From Phialophora verrucosa (Eukaryota; Ascomycota; Eurotiomycetes; Chaetothyriales; Herpotrichiellaceae): 64,000 nt of DNA. A program made the position numbers and the translations under genes. Where the stretch lies: the NCBI GenBank assembly GCA_002099365.1, contig MSED01000011.1:191001-255000 (forward strand), in the 5' to 3' direction. The notes under the pieces are model-generated. The model ran no database searches and was not told the origin of the DNA. It was given only the letters and a program-made list of their open reading frames with translations. Positions within the stretch are counted from its first letter, which is position 1. Each line of letters starts with the position of its first letter. This document shows, one piece after another, positions 33,833-43,605 of the stretch.

Positions 33833-35227
33833 GGCCACTGTACTCAAGCTCTGCCGCTGGCGATGACGCCCGGTGCTGTATCCTTGTCGGCGTTGTCATT
33901 GTTGCCTGAACTTTCCACAAGTCCTCGATGTAATGGGCGGCCTGCAGAGAAACCATCAGTCGTCGATGATCGAGGGGGAGGCAGCACAGACTGTTCGGTT
34001 CGTCTCAGGTTGCGTCTGGGGGAACATCTCTGGGTGCGTCTCAGTCACCTCAGAGAGCGTCGTTAGCGGGACCGGTGGGGGAGCGCTCGAGCTAGTACTC
34101 GTCGGTGCTGTTGTCCCCAGCGGCTCTAGCGGTTGAGCATCCATCGGAGGCGCCCTCATGAGTTGCTACAGTGGTGATGAGTTCTGCCGATCTGGAATAT
34201 TCCACACTGTCCTCCGCTACGCTACCGGTGTGTCCCGCAGTAGGAAATCGAGCTCGCTGGCGGCGGCTGTCCCGATCGGTTGGGCGTATTTTCGATATCT
34301 TGAAGCCGCGCCCGCCAACGTAGGACCGCTTGTTCCACTGGGACGGTTCTCGCGCAGGTCCTCGTCTCCGGCCCTCAAGGCTGACCTCTGCTCATTCGCT
34401 ATGAACATAGACGGTGAGGGGCCACTGTGGCCTGGAAGAGTTTGCAATCGGGCCGGGCCCGCGTAGCTCCTTGAAACAGCTCTTCAGTGCCAGCGGGAAG
34501 TCAGGATTGACCTAGTGAAGCAGCCCACGGGCGTCAGCTAATCCATTGGCAAGCGGCGTGGTCGGTCAAGAAGAGACAGACAGACGCTTGACGGTAACGG
34601 TAAAGGCTCCTCAGCATATCAGCTACGACCATTCATGAGAATCGTTGAATTGGTGGAAGTGTGAGCAGACACATTACCTTTGAATGTTCGGAACTGTTCT
34701 TTGTCTGTCGTCGTCGGTCTTGTCATCGCCTCCCTTGGCGTCATGTATCCTGTCGTCGTATTGTGCATCATCCTGCATTCCTGCGTGCCTGCTGCTGCCT
34801 CCTTTGCCGACGCTTCTTCTCGTCTTGCAAGGCCTGGCGAGCATCTGGACCTCTGAACTCGGCACCATCTCGTCTTCTGCTCCGGCTGCAAAGCCTGACG
34901 ACTTGAAGGCCTCGGCCGAAGTGGGCGGGCACCCTTTCGTCGTCAGGAGCTCCCCACAGCGAGATCGATTTGAGGGAGATCACCAAACGGCCAACCCTTG
35001 GGCGAATCATGTCCTGAACCTCAACAGGTGAACTCTCGTAGTCATTTCCACGGTTCGACAAAATCACTACAAGGCTAACGAGACAAGGCATGATCACCAG
35101 CGATGTATCAGAACACGTCCTCACCATCATCGAGCCCACACCTCGCCAGAAAGTCATCATATTTGACATGTCCATCGCCTCCTCCGTCGCCACGTGCTTC
35201 ACTACCTGTATCGCCATCTCCGTCGTC

Positions 35228-35260
35228 ACCACCACCACCACCACCACCACCACCATCACC
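35228..35260. repeat. (ACC)n microsatellite
   Basis: Ten or so ACC triplets with one ATC, just downstream of the gene at 35265-36122. Confidence 0.9.
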
Positions 35261-35264
35261 ATCC

Positions 35265-36122
35265 TCAAACCATCGTCGACAACGGAAAAAGCAATTTAAG
35301 GAACCGGGCGAGATATGCTGGTGGAGCGCCATTCTTAAGCAGAAGCTGATGGGTTTCCTCCATCACGTTTTGCACCTCGGCAGTGGTGAAGCTCTCAGGC
35401 CGTGTCTGCTGGAGCATCTCGAGCGTATCGAGCATGAAGGGTGTCGAGACGTCGTCGAACAAGCCGCGGTATAGCGTGGGCACGGTCATCGGGTGATACC
35501 CAACACCGTCCTCAAAGACGGGCGCTTGTGGTCGGGCGGGCAAGAGATCACCGTTCCGTCGACAGACATTCCACAAAGCGACGAGCAAGACCTGGGTTGC
35601 GTGGTACTGGGGCCCGGTGCGGGTCGCTAGATCGTCCGCCGCAGCGTGCACAATCTCGCGGCATTGGTGGCATAGCTGCGTTACTCGAGAGCGGAGTGCT
35701 CCTGCGCTCTCCCATCGCTCCTCGTCCACCAGTGCGTCGTAGTCCTCCCACAGTTGTTTGAAACACCGTTCCAGTTTCTGCTGGAACAGCAGAGCCCGAA
35801 GGGCTGGAGGGCAGAATTGGTTCACCAGCGTCCAGGCCGTCTCATCGTGGCAAGCCCATACCAGACACGTCGCGGCAAAGTCATCGTGGATGGTCCACTC
35901 GCTGCTCCGTCTCCTGCCTTGCTCTTCTGTGATTCTCTCGTACTCTGTCGGTCGGAAGTGGGACGGAAGGGTGTACTCGGTAAACGACTGAAGGATATCT
36001 CGGACAACGATCTTCCTCTCCTCGAGGGCCGTTTGGGCGAACGGCGGCACCAGTGACGCGGGTTGACCAGGATAATCATTGCGTAGAGCCAGGTCGGTGG
36101 ACTGTTCGGTCGGTGTCGCCAT
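35265..36122 (-). CDS. Hypothetical protein, 285 residues, all-helical appearance
   Basis: Single exon from ATG 36122 to a TAA next to the (ACC)n tract. I do not recognise the family. The protein is even in composition and predicted mostly helical. Residues 33-50 (ALEERKIVVRDILQSFTE), 77-95 (HDDFAATCLVWACHDETAW) and 105-130 (around LLFQQKLERCFKQLWEDYD) are amphipathic helices; residues 205-240 contain VGYHPMTVPTLYRGLFDD. There is no signal peptide or membrane segment. The frame is the only one of its length here and keeps a protein-like composition throughout, so a real gene is likely. No paralogue is seen in the window. The neighbours are repeats, and nothing in the context suggests a role. 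Confidence 0.55.
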   Translation of the reverse strand: MATPTEQSTDLALRNDYPGQPASLVPPFAQTALEERKIVVRDILQSFTEYTLPSHFRPTEYERITEEQGRRRSSEWTIHDDFAATCLVWACHDETAWTLVNQFCPPALRALLFQQKLERCFKQLWEDYDALVDEERWESAGALRSRVTQLCHQCREIVHAAADDLATRTGPQYHATQVLLVALWNVCRRNGDLLPARPQAPVFEDGVGYHPMTVPTLYRGLFDDVSTPFMLDTLEMLQQTRPESFTTAEVQNVMEETHQLLLKNGAPPAYLARFLKLLFPLSTMV

Positions 36123-37451
36123 ACTGGGGCACTTCGCGTGTGACAGTGGCAGACCGAGGAGGTTGGGGACCTAGATGCGGACACGCGAGAAATCCGGTCC
36201 TTAATAGCTGAACCGATGCATCTCCCTGATCTCTGGCAGCAGGCGAGAGGGTGAGGTCGACGCGTCAGACCTGTGCAATGAAGGGGTTGGTGTTGTGTGC
36301 CAACATTGTAGCAGCAAATGAGGGCAAGGTTGGGTGTGTCCCAGCACTGTGGTAGCAAATGAGGGCAAGGCTGGCGCACATGTAGACGTCATGACTTGTT
36401 GCAGCGGACTGAGTCAGTTTTGCCAATGTGACTCGGGCAGTACGAGGACGAGATCTCTGTCTGCCTCGATCCGGCCATCTTACACCGTCTCGTGTCGGCA
36501 GACGTCGACAGTGGCGGCTGTTGGTATGTTGGATGGTTGTGGGCGCTCGCAGGGGCAGGAGATCCGGAGAAGCACGCCCGGGGACGGAGGAGCGTTTGTT
36601 TCGGTTGCAGACACCAGAAGAACGAGTGTTGGCGTTGGTCGTTGTGGGCGGAGGAAGGGCTTGGGTAAACACTCATGTGAGAAGGCTCGACGAAAGGTGG
36701 GCCTCAACTTCCTCTTGCCGTTGATGAGCCTCAAGCGACGGCAGGGTGTGGTGGTGCGGCGCCCCGCGGAGATGCTGACAGGCGAGGATTGGAGCTGGCG
36801 CGGGGTTGTCGCGAATCAACCCCTCACCCTCTGGCAGCCCCTCTCGATCGCCGGGATCAGTGTAGGCAAGTCGCATCGAGGGGTGGAAAGGGGGGCACTG
36901 CCCCTGCGACTGGCCTCCCTGACAGTCAGAACTACTGATTCTCGGCGCTGCACAAAAGCCCCGCGTGGGATCAAACAGTGTTTCGGCCGGCTGGCAGACC
37001 CGGGCCGGACTTGATCTGGACGTGGATCGAGTCTGAACTCAACTGGCACTGTGTTGTAGTTGCACACCCTACGGACAGTGTGCCTGCTGACCTTTCTCGG
37101 AAAGTGTGAGATGTGTGACAGTCTCCAGACATGAGAGGGTCGTTCACAAGAGATTGAACTCTTCTCTCCAAGCCCGCATACCCTCAAGCCGTCGCAGAGG
37201 ACCGCTCTCAAGTCAGATGAACGATCAGAAGAAGCGTCGTCCCTGCGGTGTATGTACGGCCTCGATTGTGATTTCCTGGCAGTCCTCTTGCTCGGCTACA
37301 TTTGGACAAGATTTTGCAGGATTCGGAGTGTGCTTGACTTCGATTTTGGGCAATCTTAGGGTCCGATCGGGTCTCTGGCGTCTTATGCTGTCTGATAGAA
37401 GGGATGGTGATTGTCGTGATGAATCAATGATTGTGGTTGTCGCTGTCGCCT
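36123..37451. other. No supported gene; short direct repeat
   Basis: The phrase TAGCAGCAAATGAGGGCAAGG occurs at about 36310 and in diverged form at about 36350 (GTAGCAAATGAGGGCAAGG). A 226-codon plus frame at 36334-37014 begins at a GTG and shows no domain, so I do not call it. Confidence 0.4.
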
Positions 37452-37471
37452 CTCGCTTGACCTGCCCGTGC
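37452..37471 (+). promoter_or_regulatory. Family upstream element of A2
   Basis: CTCGCTTGACCTGCCCGTGC is the complement of the family element with one extra C. It ends 119 bp before the A2 ATG. It is followed by CTGAATGTGTAC and a CGTCGTGACTTGTCC block, and has no clear TATA box. Confidence 0.7.
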
Positions 37472-37589
37472 TGAATGTGTACAAACATGTGCCGTTCTCG
37501 TCGTCGTGACTTGTCCATTTGTTCACACTTACACTCACACTCGCATAGAGGCTGAGGTTGAGGCTTTATATGCGCATCCGCGACACTCA

Positions 37590-38903
37590 ATGGCTTTCCG
37601 CAGTGATCAACAAGGTACTGGCCTCGGCCAGTCACGTACACCAACACCACCACAAAATGGGCCTGCGCAAGTCGTTCACCATTATCCACGTTCACGTCCT
37701 GCGCAAGCTGCACAGCCAGATCACACAGCTCAAGCTCAAGATCCTCTCTCACACATTCTCACTCAACCCTCAGCTCAATCGCAAACCACCTTTAGCCGCC
37801 CTCCTCAGCCAGACCAGCCAGGATCCCTCCCTCAAACCTCTGACCCTCCTCACGCGTCCGCACAAGACTCCATCACTCAACCCTCACCTCAATCCCGAAC
37901 CTCTGAGCCTCCTAACACGTCCACACAGCAAGACCGACGCTCCCCATATGACCAGGTCAAGGCCTTTATTCAAGACATTAAGGCCAAGGAACTCACATGC
38001 TTAGCGGAACGACATGTCTTTAACATCCCTCACTTAGACTGGATCAAGCTGTACAGCGAATTTAACCTCAACGAAGACTCCCGCTTCCCTCCATACGAAT
38101 ACGACACCTCACGATCAGTCCTGACCTTTTTGGAAATGGCGTCTTCAGTGCACGAGAGTGTGGTGGATTTTTTTTCTCGTTGCTTCGACCGCAAAATCTC
38201 TAATAAAGATTCTATTGAAGTTACTCAAGGACGTCGACGATTACATGAGCGAGAGTATAGAGGTTCTATAAAGATCCCCGATCTTGCGATTCGAGAAAGG
38301 TCTAGGACGATTACGACAAAATGGGTTCTTGAAGTCGGCTTTTCTAAGGATGATCAACAGCTCCGGCTGGATATGCGATTGTGGCTAAGAGGAGACTCCA
38401 AGGTGATTCAATGTGTCCTGGTGAAAATCGTCGAGGAACCTCCATACAAGTGCCCTTTATCAAAGCATATGACAAACGAGGAGATCGAAGAGAAAGGATT
38501 GAAACATCAAGTTGACGGAGATGACTTCGGCAGCGGCGGGAAATATGGTCCGATCTTCCATATCAAGCATCAGCACCAATGGGTGGGAAATATCCGCGAG
38601 ATATACATGGAGGTGTGGAAACTCGACAACACTGGTGAACCGGAGCAGGTCGGCACAAGACGTGTAATACACCCAACGCCGACCGACCACCCAGTTCGTC
38701 TGGACGACATTCTCCCGGACTCGATTCTCTCCGAGATGTCAGAGCTCGGCGGCGGATCCGGATCACTGTCAATTAACTGGGATTATTTTGCAAAGAGGCT
38801 GGAGGAGAGCATTTTTCATATGGCTTGTGAGCGGTATAGCGATTGGTGGTCGGATTGTGCTAAGATTCGAGGAGAGAATCAGAAGGAAGACCCGGACTAT
38901 TAG
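37590..38903 (+). CDS. Paralogue A2: leader plus PD-(D/E)XK-like protein, intronless
   Basis: 437 residues from ATG 37590 (MAFRSDQQ; the frame upstream is promoter sequence). The leader covers residues 14-118 (SRTPTPPQNGPAQV, QPDHTAQAQDPL, PPHASAQDSITQ). The core begins at FPPYEYDTSRSVLTFLEM (166-183), which aligns with A1 just after its intron; A2 has no intron there. P230-D231 and WVLEVGFSKD with E248 form the PD-(D/E)XK-like pair, followed by LWLRGDSK and VLVKIVEEPPY. The C-terminal third (PIFHIKHQHQWVGNIREIYM, EVWKLDNTGEPEQ) is also found in A1 as WYKGVKWVGKNTLFWEVWD, so subfamily A has an extra C-terminal domain that B and C lack. Function unknown; nuclease-like fold is inferred. Confidence 0.8.
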   Translation: MAFRSDQQGTGLGQSRTPTPPQNGPAQVVHHYPRSRPAQAAQPDHTAQAQDPLSHILTQPSAQSQTTFSRPPQPDQPGSLPQTSDPPHASAQDSITQPSPQSRTSEPPNTSTQQDRRSPYDQVKAFIQDIKAKELTCLAERHVFNIPHLDWIKLYSEFNLNEDSRFPPYEYDTSRSVLTFLEMASSVHESVVDFFSRCFDRKISNKDSIEVTQGRRRLHEREYRGSIKIPDLAIRERSRTITTKWVLEVGFSKDDQQLRLDMRLWLRGDSKVIQCVLVKIVEEPPYKCPLSKHMTNEEIEEKGLKHQVDGDDFGSGGKYGPIFHIKHQHQWVGNIREIYMEVWKLDNTGEPEQVGTRRVIHPTPTDHPVRLDDILPDSILSEMSELGGGSGSLSINWDYFAKRLEESIFHMACERYSDWWSDCAKIRGENQKEDPDY

Positions 38904-39805
38904 GAGGGCGAGGAGAACAGGAACAAGAAGGGGACAAAGAGAACGAAGCTGAATTGAAGCTATGTAATAGTGGAAAAAATTCCCTGCATCGCCGCTCCGC
39001 TGTCCCGCTGTTCCCTTGCAACTCGGATCTTTTGCATGCAGCCCCGACTGACGCATGCGACGACTGATGCAACCAAACCTGTCGCGCGGCGGCGCGAAAA
39101 TCAGACTTGGGCAGAATCCAACCGGAAAATCAACCAGTGCTTGTGGTTGTGCACGTTGGTCGATCCTGTCCGCGCCGCGCCGCGTTGCGTTTTTCCTCAA
39201 CCTCGGAATTTTGCCACGTTTCGCCGCTTGATGCAACTCTACGGCCTTTGTCGATGCACGGGCAAAGAATGCATCGCGATGCGATACTGTGTCAACTTGT
39301 CATAGTGGATAGGTACTCCCAAGATGGTGGTCTTGACGCGCCATGTGCAGGACTACTGCAGGGGACTTGGTGTGAGATTGTCGTGGAAAAGATTGTCTGT
39401 CTGGCAATAAAGTCTATCATGAGGGCTTACCTCGGTCAATGCATTGTCCTGCTGTCCGCCGAGTCCGCGCCTTGCATCTCGAAGGGCCCGAGATTCAATA
39501 TATCACGCTGAGACTTTGCGGGCCCTAACAGGGGAGTATCCTTCTTACCACCTGGTGACCTCCTTGTACCACTAGTGCCGGATCCCTGACATTTGGAATA
39601 ATCCAAAGCCTCTCATTTAGGCCTCCCGTATCAGTGCCGGGCTCGACACAGTCAAGGGTCAAGCCGTAACATCCCGACGCTACCGAGCTCGTGCGGAAAA
39701 GCCGACTCGAACTCCGCTCCGAAACGGACTCGGATTTTCCGAGTTCAACTTGGAATTTGCAATAGATGTGACGCAGACCTAATTTTCAAAGTAGATGTAG
39801 ACTGA

Positions 39806-39856
<51 letters not shown>

Positions 39857-40535
39857 AGGGAGATAGAGTAGCATGAACACGAACAAAATAGCTCTGGTGT
39901 GGACGCCGCGGCAGCTCACTCCGAAGTCGAACTCGAGCTCGGCTCCGCACTGCCTGCCACTGCCGCCGCCGCGAAGCGCCACTTACAGTACCCACCATCC
40001 AAACTCCCCGCCCACAGTTCAGTTCAGACTTGGACGAAAATATTTTCGGAGTTTCCTGAAGTTGAATCCAACGACGGTTGAGTCGGCTGCAAATGTGACT
40101 CTGCCGAGTCTCGGTTTCACCGCGCTGGTTGCATCAGCGGTTGCATTCAAATGGGTTGGCCAGGAATGTATGGAGTTGGGCAAAGGTAAAAGGGTTGCCC
40201 GAGCTTTCGTGGTTGCAGCTTGCCAACGAAGAAATATCCGAGTTGGCGTGCTAGACCCCGATTCCTGGATGCAGCTGATGTCAATTGACGCATGGTTGCG
40301 GACCCACTTGAGGCCGCTGGGCCCGAACTTGTGCTCAGAGCTGATGCGACTTGTGAAGAAGGGACGATCATAACCTGCATGAAAGGAGAGACAATGTGGG
40401 AATTTGCCCCAGAGAATCGCCGGCTACAGGTATGTGTGCGAAGGACAGGGCGTAGGGGCAATTCCGAGCATCCAGCTGAAGAAGAGTCAATATATATGGC
40501 CAGGCCCTAGGCTCAGCAGACAAGTACACAATAAG
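38904..40535. other. No gene recognised
   Basis: Contains a (GA)n tract at 39809-39861 and no reading frame with a domain. The frames at 39107-39511 and 39873-40373 lack motifs and overlap others. Confidence 0.45.
39809..39861. repeat. (GA)n microsatellite ending in GGGA
   Basis: About twenty GA dinucleotides followed by GGGAGGGAGGGA. Confidence 0.95.
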
Positions 40536-40684
40536 CAGACAACCAGACAACCAGACAACCAGGCAACCAGGCAACCAGACAACCAGGCAACCAGACAACC
40601 AGACAACCAGACAACCAGACAACCAGACAACCAGACAACCAGACAACCAGACAACCAGACAACCAGACAACCAGACAACCAGAT
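40536..40684. repeat. 8-bp satellite (CCAGACAA)n, about 18 copies
   Basis: Near-perfect tandem copies of CCAGACAA with CCAGGCAA variants in the first third. Because 8 is not a multiple of 3, the array reads open in every frame; the minus strand gives an SGCLVVWL repeat that mimics a hydrophobic protein. A poly-C/T stretch (40779-40799) follows. Confidence 0.97.
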
Positions 40685-40890
40685 CAACGTACCCGGACTC
40701 GTCGTATCAACAACGCGCCGTCCATCATCTCCTCGCTCGTGGAAACGACGCTGCTGAGTGGTGGTCCCCTGAGACGCTTCCCCCCCTCCCCCCCCTTCTC
40801 CAGCTGTCTGCACAAGTTCAAGATACTACCCAGCTGCCCTGCAGACAAATGGACAGGTAGATCAGCTGACCCGAACTGAGCGTGTTGTGA

Positions 40891-42144
40891 TCATCGCCTC
40901 CGACGTTTAGAACGACGTAGAGTGGTCTCCTGAGAGATGGTGGCATCGAGGGATCTCTTCCGCCGAGACGCTTTCTCCTCAAAGAGTGCGTCGAGAACAG
41001 CCCCGATTTGGGCCCGGCGATGATCCTTCCCCCACTCGAGAACATTGCGGACAAAGCGGCGGAGTAGGAGGTAGTCATTCGGTTTATACAGTAAGAGCCC
41101 CTCAATTTGCTGCGTATAGTATCCCTCGCCTTCCTTCCACGATATAAAGAGGCGCGCTTCGTTCCCGTTCGTCGCGATACTGAAGAAGATAGCGTCCACC
41201 GGTGGAATACTCGACATTGGGAGTAGCTGTTGAAAGGTTTGGTTAAGCTTGTCGACCATGTTGATACAGGCTGCCGCGCCCCCGAGGCATTGATCGGTGG
41301 CCGCCCAGAGGCTCCCCGCGGTGGGACCAATCCCATCACCTTTCAGTTCGACGACAAAAAAGGGAAGGGTAGGTCCATTCTCGTTGGCAGTAAGTTCGCT
41401 ACAGTAGGGAACCATGAATTCATGCTGTACGGACGTGAAGGCTTCCCACCTGTAGCCGTACAGGATATCTGGCTTTGGCTGGCTGACTGTCATTTCGAGA
41501 TTGTTCAAGTTGTTAGGAACATGCTGTCGACGGATCGGGAAGAATCGCCGCATAGTTTCTAGACCTTCAAGTCGCTTTGAAAGCTGCGGATCTTCAAAAA
41601 TATGTTCTTCAAAGTGCTTGGATACCTTATCCTCGGCGCCGGCAACGTAACGAAGGTCAGCTAAACTAGTATCGTTCTCAATATCCTCAACTGCTGGTTC
41701 TAGCGATTGGCGTCGTTTGAACATGTTCTCCGCAAGGTGCTGGACATGTGGGGGTAGTAGCTTCTCCTGCTCACGGCGGAAATGGATGCCATTCAAGGCG
41801 AGGTTGATTTTCCGGTACAGGGGGTATCCTAGGCGGGAACTGGTCGCTTGGCTGTCGATACTGGTGTCTGAACGGACGTCTGAATGTCGGTCAGAAGGTA
41901 TGTCTAAAGGTAAAGTGGGTTCCTGATCCTCAAAGTTGTAGAGGGTTCTTGTTGAATCAACGAAGAGGGGAGGGGAGTTCTGAGAAGCTAAGTGACTGTG
42001 TTGCTGTTGCTGTTGCTGTTGGTCCTGGTCAGCGGTTGCGAGCCAATTGTGGACTTTTGAGGCCTGAGAAGTCTTTGGGAGACGGAGGATGGTGTCCAAT
42101 GCTGCCCGCGGACGGCGACGAGGTTGCCGTTGATGTTGAGACAT
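40891..42144 (-). CDS. DUF7924-type PD-(D/E)XK nuclease-like protein
   Basis: 417 residues from ATG 42144 (MSQHQRQP; the open frame upstream is a repeat-like leader). Residues 1-55 are basic and Gln-rich. The domain covers about 175-385: K-P-D226-I-L-Y-G, then PFFVVELKG with E266-x-K268, a GSLWAATDQCLGGAAACIN stretch with Q285, and FSIATNGNEARLFISW. The P-D...E-x-K...Q order is a complete PD-(D/E)XK active site and the glycine-rich motif is typical of the fungal DUF7924 family. The C-terminus (RRKRSLD, then LRRSKRRRR) is a likely nuclear-localisation signal. It is not part of the A/B/C family and lacks that promoter element. A fragment of a related copy lies at 49044-49125. The biological substrate of this family is not known to me. 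Confidence 0.8.
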   Translation of the reverse strand: MSQHQRQPRRRPRAALDTILRLPKTSQASKVHNWLATADQDQQQQQQQHSHLASQNSPPLFVDSTRTLYNFEDQEPTLPLDIPSDRHSDVRSDTSIDSQATSSRLGYPLYRKINLALNGIHFRREQEKLLPPHVQHLAENMFKRRQSLEPAVEDIENDTSLADLRYVAGAEDKVSKHFEEHIFEDPQLSKRLEGLETMRRFFPIRRQHVPNNLNNLEMTVSQPKPDILYGYRWEAFTSVQHEFMVPYCSELTANENGPTLPFFVVELKGDGIGPTAGSLWAATDQCLGGAAACINMVDKLNQTFQQLLPMSSIPPVDAIFFSIATNGNEARLFISWKEGEGYYTQQIEGLLLYKPNDYLLLRRFVRNVLEWGKDHRRAQIGAVLDALFEEKASRRKRSLDATISQETTLRRSKRRRR

Positions 42145-42399
42145 CTTGATTGGAACAAGGGAAGGATGTGTGGCAGTGGTGGCAGTGGTAGTTGCGTTGA
42201 ACCAAGGTGACTTGATGAGACAGTGGTGGCAGAGGTGATGGTTGCGTTGAACCAAGGTTTCTCGATGAGACGGACAGTTGAAAGGGGTGTGTGTGTGTCT
42301 TCAAAGCCCTCTTGTACCAGGGGAAATAAAGAACGAGCGGGGAGCTGATGGCGCACCACCGTGCCTTTGTCTCGGCGGCGAGTCCAGTGTTCTGGGTGC

Positions 42400-42630
42400 A
42401 GCCTAGCCTGGGAGCGCACTCTTTGTTCAAGCTGTGTGCACTCATTCCTTGTCCAAGCCGGGTGCCGTCGCGCTCTTTGTCCAGGCCTCTGCCTTGCGAC
42501 TAGACGTGTGCACTCACTCTGTGTCAAGACCGTGTGCACTCACTCTCCGTCAAAGCTGTGTGCACTCACTCTCTGTCAGGCCTGTGCGCACTCTCCTTGT
42601 CCAAGCCTCTGCCTTGGACATTGTTTGACC
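42400..42630. repeat. Degenerate tandem repeats of a GTGTGCACTCACTCT unit
   Basis: Units containing TGTGCACTCACTCT and CAAGCC or CAAAGC recur at spacings of about 20-50 bp, for example at 42436, 42508, 42533 and 42560. TCCAAGCCTCTGCCTTG-type phrases (42483, 42602) are interleaved. Confidence 0.75.
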
Positions 42631-42639
42631 AAGCACTGT

Positions 42640-43605
42640 TCAGTCGAATTCGACTGGCGAGCCACAAGACCAAGTCTGCAGGCACGGCTGTCTCTGGCGC
42701 GCCCCCGTGTCGCACTGATGGAGAGCATCGCGGGAGTCTTGCCCGACTGGCGTGGGTTGAGGGAGGCAGGGGAGAGTCAGAAGCCGGGTTGGGTGCATCA
42801 GTGGTTGGATGCATCCGCCGGGTTGTTTAGAAACCGAGTTGTGTAGGAATTGAAGCTAAGCATTTCGTAGTGCAGGTTGCAAAGGATGCAGCCGAGTTGT
42901 TGTGTTCCGCACGCGTGTAGAATCTGCAGGTTACAATCAGTAGCGGAAATCAAAATCTTGGGTGCGAAAAGCGGGTTCGCCGCAACCACGAGATCCGAAT
43001 TTCGATACTACGACGTAGGAGTCAATTGACGACCCCGGCAAAGTTTACCTTGACTCGCACGGGGGTCGGCCTCTCTAGGCGCGTTTTGTCCCTGAGTCGA
43101 GTTCGCAGTCGCGCTCCAGACGACTAGGCTGGACGGGGACCAGCTGTTCTAAGCTGGAGAATGTAGTTTTATCAACGTCGACAACGGTCGGCCGAGGTGC
43201 TTCTATCCCAGATTGGAGGGGGTGCTGATTGACTAGTCTTGTCGGCAGTAGTTAGCTGCGGACCTCCCTTTCATGTGGCGCTACTGCTCGCCAAAGCGCC
43301 GGGCGTTCCAACACCATCATCTCGTCGTGTCTTGGTTGTGCTGAACAACTAGGATAGGCGGCGGGTTTCAAGTAGTGGACACCAGACGCAATAGAGGGAA
43401 GAATCTTCAGGTAGAAAGCAAGGAGAGAGCGGTAGAGTGAGGCGATTCTTCAAATCACAGCCAACCAAGATTTTGGGCAATCTATTCTAACTAAGAGCTA
43501 AGCAAGGCACACGAGTTCGAGAATAATGGGCCCGAGCAGGACCCGACCGAAGCTCAGTGCCCAATCTGCGAAAAGAGAGTGGCATGTCTCAGACTCCTCC
43601 TTACA
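42640..43605. other. No gene; one dispersed repeat copy
   Basis: No supported frame. The 42950-43012 stretch (GGAAATCAAAATCTTGGGTG then CCACGAGATCCGAATTTCG) matches, in diverged form, the inverted-repeat pair at 49.2 and 52.7 kb. Confidence 0.45.

Larger units (their letters stand above)
30767..35264. other. Long stretch without a supported gene
   Basis: No reliable gene. The longest frame, 227 codons on the minus strand (31463-32146), begins at a GTG and lacks a motif. A third copy of the MAAN-type repeat is at about 32230-32320, and simple repeats occur at 33750-33832 and 35228-35260. Confidence 0.4.

Noticed and set aside
40368..40813. Hydrophobic SGCLVVWL repeat protein
   Set aside because: A by-product of the 8-bp satellite, which is open in all frames.
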